The translations under genes and the position numbers were made by a program. A DNA stretch of 64,000 nucleotides from Blastocatellia bacterium AA13 (GTDB lineage: Bacteria > Acidobacteriota > Blastocatellia > UBA7656): contig QHVH01000010.1 of the NCBI GenBank assembly GCA_003222245.1, positions 62,001 through 126,000 of the forward strand, in the 5' to 3' direction. Below are positions 51,289-58,289 of the stretch, piece by piece; position 1 is the first letter of the stretch, and each line of letters opens with the position of its first letter. The notes below the pieces were generated by a model. It was not told the DNA's origin, made no database searches, and saw only the letters and a list, made by a program, of their open reading frames with translations.

Positions 51289-52752
51289 ATGAGCCTCTAC
51301 CTCATCACACTGGTTTGCTACTCCCTGCTAATGATCGTTCTTGGCGCGGTTGCTTCGCGAAGAGTCCGGCAGTCGAGTGATTTCTTCGTTGCGGGACGCC
51401 GTCTCGGGATGGGCTACCTCGCGGCTACGTTGATTGCCGCGAATATAGGCGCCGGCTCCACGGTAGGCGCGGCTGGACTCGGCTATCGCGACGGGCTTTC
51501 GGCGTGGTGGTGGGTCGGCTCCGCCGGGATGGGATCGCTGATCCTGGCGCTGAGTGTCGGACCAAGAATCTGGGCAAGCGCAAAAGAGAATAATCTGTTC
51601 ACCGTAGGCGACTACCTCGAGTTTCGATATGACCGAGGCGTTCGCGATACGGCCGCGGCTTTCTTGTGGCTTGGCTCTCTCGTCATTCTGGCCGGCCAGT
51701 TGATCGCGGTAGCCTGGATACTCAATGTAGTGGCGGGTCTGAGCAAGCCAACCGGGTGTTTGCTGGCGGCGGTCGTGTGCACGGTCTACTTCGCTGTTGG
51801 AGGGCTTCATTCCACGGTGCGAGTGAACCTCTTGCAGTCGGCAGTCAAGCTCGCGGGTTTCACCCTGGCCCTCGTCATAGCCGTTGCCGGCAGCGGCGGA
51901 GTCGATGGTATTGCCGATGCAATGAAGCTTCGACTGGAAGGAAACTCGGATTCGTACTTGAGCTTGATCGGAGCGCCCTTCTCACAATATCTGCTTGTTG
52001 TGCTTCCCTCGTTTGTAGTGTCACCCGGAATTCTGCAAAAGGTATTCGGCGCCCGAGACAAAAAGAGCGTTCGACTCGGTATCGGATTGAATGCGGTCGT
52101 CCTATTGTTATTCGCCATTGTTCCGGTTGCGTTTGGAATGCTCGCGCGAGCAAGACTTGGAACTCTCGTCAATCGAGAACTGGCTCTTCCGTCGGTCATA
52201 ACCGAGTTGTTGCCCCACTGGCTCGGAACCTTGCTGTTGGCTGCGATCTTTTCCGCCGAGATCAGCGCCGCCGATGCGGTGTTGTTCATGCTCACAACCT
52301 CACTTGGAAAAGACTTGTACAAGGGTAGATTGAGGCCTGCCGCAACTGACCAGGATCTCTTGCGATTCACTCGCTGGTGCGCGGCCGGGGCCGGTATAGC
52401 GGGAGTAATTTGCGCCGTTGCGCTAAACACGGTAATAAGCGCGTTGACAATCTTCTACAGCATTATTACCGCCGTTTTCCTCGTGCCGATTCTTTGCGGA
52501 TTGTACTGGCGCGGCGCGAGCGCCGGATCCGTGAGGGCTTCAATGTGGACGACGATTGTTGTTCTGTTTGCGATGGAAGCAGGCCCCCGAGTTGGAAGTC
52601 ATTGGCCCGCGCTCGAACCGGCGATATCAGTGCTCGAGCTTCCGGCTCAGACTTGGGGCATTCCCGCAATCGTGTGTGCGATCGGGGCAGGCGCCGCTAT
52701 GTTGATAGCTCGTGCATTGGTCGAAAATCGATCACGCAAGCCTCAATCATGA
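51289..52752 (+). CDS. Sodium:solute symporter family protein
   Basis: 487 residues with 13 or so hydrophobic helices. SSS-family signatures: SSDFFVAGRRLG after the first helix, ANIGAGSTVGAAGLGYRDG in helix 2 with the sodium-site residues, GGLHSTVRVNLLQSAVK in the middle and SAEISAADAVLFMLTTSLGKDLY near helix 9. Imports a solute with Na+; substrate unknown, though the preceding secreted peptidase suggests amino acids or similar. Plasma membrane. Confidence 0.93.
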   Translation: MSLYLITLVCYSLLMIVLGAVASRRVRQSSDFFVAGRRLGMGYLAATLIAANIGAGSTVGAAGLGYRDGLSAWWWVGSAGMGSLILALSVGPRIWASAKENNLFTVGDYLEFRYDRGVRDTAAAFLWLGSLVILAGQLIAVAWILNVVAGLSKPTGCLLAAVVCTVYFAVGGLHSTVRVNLLQSAVKLAGFTLALVIAVAGSGGVDGIADAMKLRLEGNSDSYLSLIGAPFSQYLLVVLPSFVVSPGILQKVFGARDKKSVRLGIGLNAVVLLLFAIVPVAFGMLARARLGTLVNRELALPSVITELLPHWLGTLLLAAIFSAEISAADAVLFMLTTSLGKDLYKGRLRPAATDQDLLRFTRWCAAGAGIAGVICAVALNTVISALTIFYSIITAVFLVPILCGLYWRGASAGSVRASMWTTIVVLFAMEAGPRVGSHWPALEPAISVLELPAQTWGIPAIVCAIGAGAAMLIARALVENRSRKPQS

Positions 52753-52794
52753 ACCCGTGCGTGCTCCGCGTTGCTTTATGAGCAAACAGGCCTT

Positions 52795-53535
52795 TCAACC
52801 CTGGGAGGCCGCGGCCTCCAGGGCCAGCGCCGCGGCATACTCTTCATCGAATCGCAGATCGTGCATTGTCCAGCGGCCGGCCTCGGTTGGATCGTCGTCG
52901 GTGTATAGCAGCGCAGCCGGTTCCCCCGGCGCGAAGGCGACGTCGAATTTGTCGAGAGGGAGCGAGAGGCCTACGCCGGTGGCTTTGAGATAAGCTTCTT
53001 TGCGCGTCCAGCAGTCAAAGAAAGCTCTTACCTGAAGCTCGCTCGGCAGCGCCTTCAGAACGGCAACCTCCCGGCGTGAAAAAAAGCGCTCGGCGATTTC
53101 CATTGATGCGAAGTCAGCCCGAATGTACTCCACGTCGACGCCGAGCTCGAGACCACGGCTCATCGCAAATAATGCCTGTCGCCCCGAATGAGAAACGTTG
53201 AAGCGGACGCCACGGCCGCTGAACGCGGGAGTCAGATCGGGCTTGCCATACTCGCTATAACAAAACTCCAGGCGATGCGGCTCAACGCCGATTTGTTCTC
53301 CCAACAGGGTGCGCAGCATTCCTCTCGCGGTGATGTAGCTGTTACGGTCTTTTTCAAAATGGAAACGGCTCGCGCGAGTTCGCTCATCGGGTGACAAAAG
53401 CTTGTAGAGTTCATTCAGAGCAGGCTGAGTCTGGACCAGACTCACACGCCAAACCTTAACGGGCTCGCCGCAATTTGCGGTTCTGTTCGATACATCGAGG
53501 GAGAGCAGCGGCGTGGCCAGACTCAGTATGTCCAT
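52795..53535 (-). CDS. 4'-phosphopantetheinyl transferase, Sfp type
   Basis: 246 residues. Transfers phosphopantetheine from CoA to carrier proteins. Motifs: RFHFEKDRNSYITARGMLR, FNVSHSGRQALFA, GVDVEYIR with the Mg-ligand Asp near residue 114, and FDCWTRKEAYLKATGVGL with the W-x-x-KEA core near 165. Sfp/EntD-type enzymes activate NRPS/PKS proteins, including siderophore synthetases, rather than only fatty-acid ACP. It is the last gene of a run of leftward genes headed by an iron-box-like promoter and begins 54 bases after the four-helix membrane protein, so iron-linked expression is possible. Confidence 0.95.
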   Translation of the reverse strand: MDILSLATPLLSLDVSNRTANCGEPVKVWRVSLVQTQPALNELYKLLSPDERTRASRFHFEKDRNSYITARGMLRTLLGEQIGVEPHRLEFCYSEYGKPDLTPAFSGRGVRFNVSHSGRQALFAMSRGLELGVDVEYIRADFASMEIAERFFSRREVAVLKALPSELQVRAFFDCWTRKEAYLKATGVGLSLPLDKFDVAFAPGEPAALLYTDDDPTEAGRWTMHDLRFDEEYAAALALEAAASQG

Positions 53536-53589
53536 AAAATGAGAGTGACTGGATGTAGTCTACGGACAGAATTTCTTATCACGCCCGGC

Positions 53590-54237
53590 TCAATGAGCGC
53601 CATATCCGTTCTCGGCACTCTTGCGGCTGCGCCTCAGACCATTTGCAGGACTCCACATATCCCAGAGAGAGATCACGATCATGAAGAACACCGAGGCTCC
53701 AATGGCGGCGGCGCCTACGTAGAGCGCCGGTGAGGCCTTGATCGATACGTAGCGCACGAGCCAGGGCGCGCTCAGAAACAGAACGATTCCCCCGAATCCA
53801 ATAATGTAGCTCGACACCTTGAGCCATCGAGGGGCGCGGGTACGCATCAGAAAATGAGCGAGCACGAATACGACCAAAGGCAGTTCAAAGACGTGAGGAT
53901 GGGTCACGTCGACCAGAGCGCTGAAAGTATTCATCCGCGCGACCGGCATATCGGCCTCGATCGACGCTGCTTCGCCTGTTTCGATGGCATCGGAAGGCGG
54001 TGATGTCTCGACGGATGCAGTCTCGATAGGCGCAGTCTCGCCAGGTTGCATCGACGCGTCGACTTGCTTCGGCAATTGCTCAGGTCCATATCGCCGAGCG
54101 ATGCCGTTCTTGATTCGGCCCACTTTGTCGTAGACGTTGAGCTCCGCGACCGCAAAGGCAGCGAGCATTGTCGCCAGGAAAAGCGTTATCAAAATCTTCG
54201 TGCCGGCGTCACTTCGTGATAATGGATAAGGCGTCAT
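53590..54237 (-). CDS. Four-helix membrane protein of flavinylation operon
   Basis: 215 residues, family not recognised. Helix 1 at about 14-33; a Pro/Glu/Thr-rich, probably extracytoplasmic stretch at 50-100; helix 2 at 117-131; helix 3 at 141-164; helix 4 at 170-194; Arg/Lys-rich cytoplasmic tail. Histidines H113, H115 (THPHVF) and H128 lie at the entrance and end of helix 2 and could bind haem or another cofactor, but this is inference. It follows apbE after 58 bases on the same strand and belongs with the FMN protein and porin, where a membrane electron conduit would be needed to feed an exterior flavin. Confidence 0.75.
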   Translation of the reverse strand: MTPYPLSRSDAGTKILITLFLATMLAAFAVAELNVYDKVGRIKNGIARRYGPEQLPKQVDASMQPGETAPIETASVETSPPSDAIETGEAASIEADMPVARMNTFSALVDVTHPHVFELPLVVFVLAHFLMRTRAPRWLKVSSYIIGFGGIVLFLSAPWLVRYVSIKASPALYVGAAAIGASVFFMIVISLWDMWSPANGLRRSRKSAENGYGAH

Positions 54238-54240
54238 AGG

Positions 54241-54278
54241 AAGCTATCAGCTATCAGCCGTAAGCGATCAGCGATTCG
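54241..54278. repeat. Short quasi-tandem repeats
   Basis: AAGCTATCAGCTATCAGCCG followed by TAAGCGATCAGCGATTCG, variants of AGC(T/G)ATCAGC, between apbE and the membrane-protein gene. Confidence 0.6.
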
Positions 54279-54295
54279 CGTACGCTGCCGAATGC

Positions 54296-55240
54296 TCAGT
54301 CGTCCACGGCCAGGCGAATTGGGAGCGACTTGTTGTGCGTTACCTCCAAGGTCGCTCCATCGTTTGAAATCATCGTCACCCCTTCGATCTCCCATCCGTT
54401 TGCGTCGAATATCTCCATTCCGCGTTCACATCCCGCGAACAACAATATTTTGGACGCTGCTTCGGCCAACATCGCGGATTCGCAAACAGCGGTGGCGCTG
54501 CCGATAAGCTCGAACGGAATACCGCTTTTCGGATCGAGCAGGTGAGAAAAGGTCCTTCCCGCGATGACAAACTGATGCTCGTACGTGCCCGAAGCCGAGA
54601 GTGCTTGATTCATAATCGACAATATTCCGGCCGTAGATTCTTCACGAAGCGGATGGCGTAAGCAGAATTCACTTGGTTCGTCTCCGGAAGCGCTGATCAC
54701 GCGGATGCTGCTGGTTCCCGCATTGATCGTCGCCCGGTCGACGCCTCCTTGTTGTAGGGCCTCCGCCGCTCGATCGACGGCATAGCCTTTAACCAGTCCG
54801 CCGAAATCCAGAGCTACCCCCTCCGCCGCAAAGTGAACGCTCAATTCATTGGCATCAATCCGGATCCTTTCATGCTTCGCAAGCTCTCGCGCGGCTTCGA
54901 TCTCGACAGGCTCAGGCAGCCGTTCTTCAAGTGCGCAGCGCTCCCATAATTCGTTAAGCGCGCCCATCGAAATAGAGAAGCAGCCTTGCGATCTCGCGCT
55001 GTAGTCAAGGCCCCTGCTTGCGACGTCAAAGAACTCCTTCGAGACTCGAGCCCGGCTTACGGCGGCCTCACGATTGACATACGACAACTCGCTCGAGGGA
55101 TCGAAGCGGCTAAACATCCGCTCCAATCGTTCGAATTCACGCATTGCGCAATAGACCGCCTCGCGAACGGTCTCATTGCCTTGAGCCGCGATTTCGACGA
55201 CCGTGCCCATCACATACTGTGCATGACGGACTTCGTTCAT
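54296..55240 (-). CDS. apbE: FAD:protein FMN transferase ApbE
   Basis: 314 residues from the ATG at 55240, which overlaps the FMN-protein stop as ATGA; an ATG at 55261 lies inside the preceding gene. ApbE attaches FMN from FAD to a Thr/Ser of target proteins. Visible (numbered from 55261): MGTVVEI, MFSRFDPSSELSYVN, LDFGGLVKGYAVD near 151-163 with the conserved D-x-GG-x-x-KG, SGTYEHQF and FSHLLDPKSGIPFE. Two deviations: INAGTSS where GG is usual, and AMLAEAASK where A-D-A-L-S/A-T normally supplies metal ligands. There is no signal peptide or lipobox, so it should act in the cytoplasm. Its likely substrate is encoded directly upstream. Confidence 0.93.
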   Translation of the reverse strand: MNEVRHAQYVMGTVVEIAAQGNETVREAVYCAMREFERLERMFSRFDPSSELSYVNREAAVSRARVSKEFFDVASRGLDYSARSQGCFSISMGALNELWERCALEERLPEPVEIEAARELAKHERIRIDANELSVHFAAEGVALDFGGLVKGYAVDRAAEALQQGGVDRATINAGTSSIRVISASGDEPSEFCLRHPLREESTAGILSIMNQALSASGTYEHQFVIAGRTFSHLLDPKSGIPFELIGSATAVCESAMLAEAASKILLFAGCERGMEIFDANGWEIEGVTMISNDGATLEVTHNKSLPIRLAVDD

Positions 55241-55797
55241 ACTCGATATAGCAGTTCGCATATAACCAGAGCCCTTTTGGCGCCTCGGCAGAAAGCGCGC
55301 GAAGACAATGTCGCCCCCGTGATCCCGACTATATCCGCTCCAATAAGCAGGCGGTCGCGGCTGGTCTTGCCGCGAAACTGATTCGTGAAACGCGAATCTT
55401 CAACCTCCGCGCCGCGGCTTTCACGAAATACCATCAGCGCGACTCGATTGACCTTGAAGTCGTTCGTGATTCCAACGATGAATGTTATGTACTGTTCCTT
55501 TCCAATTTCGTTGACGATCATCGCATAACCATCGGTCGCGCCGGCGTTGCTTCGGCGATACACGGTTTGCGATCTAAGCGGCCGGCTTCCTAATCGCTTC
55601 TGTGCTGAATCAAGCTGAGATTCGCTCAGCTCCTTTTGTTCTTTGACGACATTATTGAAACCGTTGAACACGAGCCGCAGGGCCTGCTCTTCCGTGAGGT
55701 AGCGGCGCTCCTGTGCGAATGCCGGCAGCGTTAGCGGGGTTATGCCAACGCTGCCGGCGCCTATCAATACTCTGGTTATGAATTCTCTTCGCTTCAT
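55237..55797 (-). CDS. Tat-exported FMN-binding domain protein
   Basis: 186 residues. N-terminus MKRREFITRVLIGAGSVG is a twin-arginine signal ending near ALPAFAQ-type cleavage at residue 29. The rest is a FMN-binding domain as in RnfG/NqrC: YITFIVGITNDFKVNRVALMVF and the flavinylation motif DIVGITGATLSS at 155-166, with Thr163 in the position that receives FMN through a phosphoester bond. The apbE gene overlaps its stop, a direct enzyme-substrate pair. Folded, already flavinylated export by Tat would fit the cytoplasmic ApbE. The porin gene lies 68 bases upstream with a strong hairpin between. Confidence 0.9.
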   Translation of the reverse strand: MKRREFITRVLIGAGSVGITPLTLPAFAQERRYLTEEQALRLVFNGFNNVVKEQKELSESQLDSAQKRLGSRPLRSQTVYRRSNAGATDGYAMIVNEIGKEQYITFIVGITNDFKVNRVALMVFRESRGAEVEDSRFTNQFRGKTSRDRLLIGADIVGITGATLSSRAFCRGAKRALVICELLYRV

Positions 55798-55811
55798 GAT
55801 TTATACCAAAT

Positions 55812-55849
55812 AACCCGCTCGGGCCCGGGCCCGGGTGACCGAGCGGGTT
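55812..55849. promoter_or_regulatory. Strong intercistronic hairpin
   Basis: AACCCGCTCGG and CCGAGCGGGTT form a perfect 11-bp stem around a GC-rich loop containing two CCCGGG units. No T tract follows on the minus strand, so it is more likely an mRNA-stabilising or attenuating element between the porin and FMN-protein genes than a full terminator. Confidence 0.65.
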
Positions 55850-55865
55850 GGCGGCGTTCTCGCAC

Positions 55866-57788
55866 TCAGAACGCCCAGACCAAACCGAGGCTGAAGCCTT
55901 TGATGCCCAGGTTGGTGAAATATGGCGGAAACGGTCTGCTGTCCGGCAGCCGCAGGAATAAATCGGGCTTCTTGTCGAAGTGATAGGCGAAATTGATACT
56001 CGCGGCTTCTGTCGGCCGCAGCGACAATCCGACGCTGGTTCGCCGCATATTCAATGGGAAACTGAAACCGGGAAACTGCCTGTCGAGATTTACCTGATCG
56101 AATCGAACGACCGGAGCGATTGATGCATCTTCTTCAAGATGCGAAGTCCACCACTTAGGCCTGAACCTGTAGCGGGCCTCAACATAGAAACCGTCAAGCG
56201 ACCTCGATGGTTTATCAAAAAGCACCTCGTTTATATTCTGATCGAAAAACTCAAACGTGTTTCTATAGTCGCCTCTGGGCAGCGAAAGCAGGAACTCGCG
56301 GGCCGCGATCTCGGATTCGTCTTCGGCGGGTCTTTGAACCGATGCGCGTGCATACTCCCCGAGGATCTGGAATCCGCCTCTTGCAAGCTTCCAGTCCAGC
56401 GCCCAGATCGAGAGATTGTATAAACCTTGATTGTCATGTTTGCCGCGATAGCCCGATGCACCCAGCTCGACTCCAAGGACTGGACTGAAATTCACGCGGC
56501 CGACGATCGATTTTTGAGGATTGTTGTCGAAGAACCGGTTGTTCCCCTTTGATTCGAACAACCCTCCCTCGCGAGCAAACTCGCCGCCTTCATCGCTGCG
56601 AAGTCCGTTTACGATGTAGACCTCGTAGCCGAGCGTCGAGCGCTGCCCTATTTTGAACGAGCCAAGGGCCCCGATCCCCGCGTCCTTGTAAGTCGAGGGG
56701 ATGACGAACGTCGAAACGAGCGGCCGAGTCACGATGTCCTGGAGGTTGGAATCGTGAAAGAGATTGAATCTGCCGAGCGGCGGCACAATCACTCCTCCGC
56801 GCAGACTGAAGCGCCGATCGAAGCGGTATTCAAGATAAGCCTGCTCGACTTCGACCTCTTTGCCCGCGAACTCGAATTCGATCTCGCTGTTGAAGAGCAG
56901 GTTCGGCGTGATGGCCGCGGCAAGAGCAATCACCGCGCGAGGAGCGATAAATGTATTGCGCTTAAAATTGGTGGTCGCCGTCCGGCCCGGATTTGCTTCG
57001 TCGGCGTTCGCGCGAATCTCGAAACCTTCGTCGAGACCGCGAGTGACATAGCGAAAGTCGGCATACCCGCCGAGCTTCACGCGGTCGGATTTCAACAGTC
57101 CTTCGGAACCCGCGAACTGACCTCCGGCCAGCTTCGGTCGAATGAGTTGATCAACGACTGATTTAGGTTTGTCTTTATCCTGCCTAGGGCCGGGCTGTCT
57201 TTCATATTGAGCTTGATCCTGATCGGTTTTCCCGGTCGCGCCGCCGGCGTCATCTATTTTCGACTCGACAACCGCGGGGTGCGTGGTTTCGTTCGCATCG
57301 AGCCTGGATTTCAGCTCCTGAACCATCGCGGCGAGTTTTTCTATCTGGCGGTTCTGGTCGACAATTTGAGTCTTGAGACTCTGTGCCTCTTCGATTGAGA
57401 TCGCTGGTCGCGCGCGATCCTCGGTTGCTGAAGCATCACCGGCCCGAATAGCCTCCGGCTTAGAGGAAAGAACCAGATTGTAATCACGGATATCGACTGC
57501 TGGACTAATGCGAGCTTCGCGAGCGGCTTTGCCCGCTTGTGACTCCGCGAAAATCTCATATCTGCCTGCGCCGATTTCTTCGAAGCGATAAGAGCCCGAG
57601 GCATCGGTAATGGCCAGGCGCCTACTGCCGTGCGAATCGAAGAGGGTCACCGAACATCCCCGAATAGGAGTCCCGGCTTCGTTGAGCACGCGGCCGGAGA
57701 TCATCCCGCTTCTTGTTTGAGCGGAAGCGGCCGCGACAATGATGATGAGCAATATTGAGGGCAGACAGATAGTCCGAAGTCCGCGCAT
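55866..57788 (-). CDS. Outer-membrane porin with N-terminal Ig-like and coiled-coil segments
   Basis: 640 residues, AGGAGGT before the ATG. Signal peptide to about residue 23 (IIIVAAASAQ). Residues 28-110 are a carboxypeptidase-regulatory-like (transthyretin-fold) domain (SGMISGRVLNEAGTPIRGCS, ASGSYRFEEIGAGRYEIFA); 133-165 a heptad coiled coil (LKTQIVDQNRQIEKLAAMVQ); from about 230 a beta barrel of amphipathic strands of the phosphate-selective porin O/P type (KLGGYADFRYVTRG, FSLRGGVIVPPLGRFNLFHD, PFPPYFTNLGIKGFSLGLVW ending in an aromatic AF). The coiled coil may trimerise the protein in the periplasm, as in OprP-like porins with such stalks. First gene after the Fur-box promoter; probably passes a small anion or chelate. 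Confidence 0.88.
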   Translation of the reverse strand: MRGLRTICLPSILLIIIVAAASAQTRSGMISGRVLNEAGTPIRGCSVTLFDSHGSRRLAITDASGSYRFEEIGAGRYEIFAESQAGKAAREARISPAVDIRDYNLVLSSKPEAIRAGDASATEDRARPAISIEEAQSLKTQIVDQNRQIEKLAAMVQELKSRLDANETTHPAVVESKIDDAGGATGKTDQDQAQYERQPGPRQDKDKPKSVVDQLIRPKLAGGQFAGSEGLLKSDRVKLGGYADFRYVTRGLDEGFEIRANADEANPGRTATTNFKRNTFIAPRAVIALAAAITPNLLFNSEIEFEFAGKEVEVEQAYLEYRFDRRFSLRGGVIVPPLGRFNLFHDSNLQDIVTRPLVSTFVIPSTYKDAGIGALGSFKIGQRSTLGYEVYIVNGLRSDEGGEFAREGGLFESKGNNRFFDNNPQKSIVGRVNFSPVLGVELGASGYRGKHDNQGLYNLSIWALDWKLARGGFQILGEYARASVQRPAEDESEIAAREFLLSLPRGDYRNTFEFFDQNINEVLFDKPSRSLDGFYVEARYRFRPKWWTSHLEEDASIAPVVRFDQVNLDRQFPGFSFPLNMRRTSVGLSLRPTEAASINFAYHFDKKPDLFLRLPDSRPFPPYFTNLGIKGFSLGLVWAF

Positions 57789-58114
57789 CTGATACCTCCT
57801 GGAATCTGACCTGTTGGAGCGCAGCTCGACGAATCAGAGTTAGAGCACTGGAACAGCTAGTCCTTGCCTCAGCTTCGGCTGTTTCGATGTCGGCTGGACT
57901 GACCGGCTGCCGAGAAATGATTATTAACCTGGACCGATTACTCGCTAGTTGACACGTACCATCGGCGGCCGCCTGCTGGGGGAACGAAACTACAGATACG
58001 GCATTCGACCGGAATACGCGCAGGCTCTGGATCTCGTCATATTCCAGGAATCAAGCCCCATCGATCACTTGATCCCTATTTCCAGCGACTCGGCCCAACC
58101 AACCTTGCTCGAAA

Positions 58115-58141
58115 TGAAATTGAAAACTGTTTTCAATTTCA
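58115..58141 (-). promoter_or_regulatory. Perfect 13-1-13 palindrome, probable Fur box
   Basis: Left arm TGAAATTGAAAAC, centre T, right arm GTTTTCAATTTCA: a perfect inverted repeat. The inner 15 bases, TGAAAAC-T-GTTTTCA, have the 7-1-7 form of Fur sites. It begins about nine bases downstream of the -10 box of the leftward promoter, over the transcription start, the ideal place for a repressor. Identity of the regulator (Fur versus a relative such as Mur or PerR) cannot be proven from sequence. Confidence 0.75.
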
Positions 58142-58149
58142 GAGCCGCC

Positions 58150-58178
58150 AGTATAAGAAAGCAAGAAAGGGATGTCAA
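58150..58178 (-). promoter_or_regulatory. Near-consensus sigma70 promoter of porin/FMN operon
   Basis: On the minus strand TTGACA (58178-58173), 17 bases, TATACT (58155-58150). The start would be near 58143, at the edge of the palindrome, leaving a leader of about 355 bases to the porin ATG in which I see no gene. Confidence 0.8.
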
Positions 58179-58289
58179 TTCTTTTTATTTACGGCTTTTT
58201 ATTCCAGAGCTCGAATGGCAGTGCTAGCCGGCGGCGCGTCAGCGTTCGGTTTGTCGTCGAGTCCGACCGGCGTAGTTGAAAGGATGGAT

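Noticed and set aside
57789..58114. Riboswitch (e.g. FMN) in the long porin leader
   Set aside because: The roughly 350-base leader would allow one, but I could not recognise the conserved FMN-element segments or any other riboswitch core.
57949..58227. 92-codon plus-strand frame across the iron-box promoter
   Set aside because: It overlaps the promoter and the palindrome on the opposite strand, lacks a ribosome site and shows no motif.
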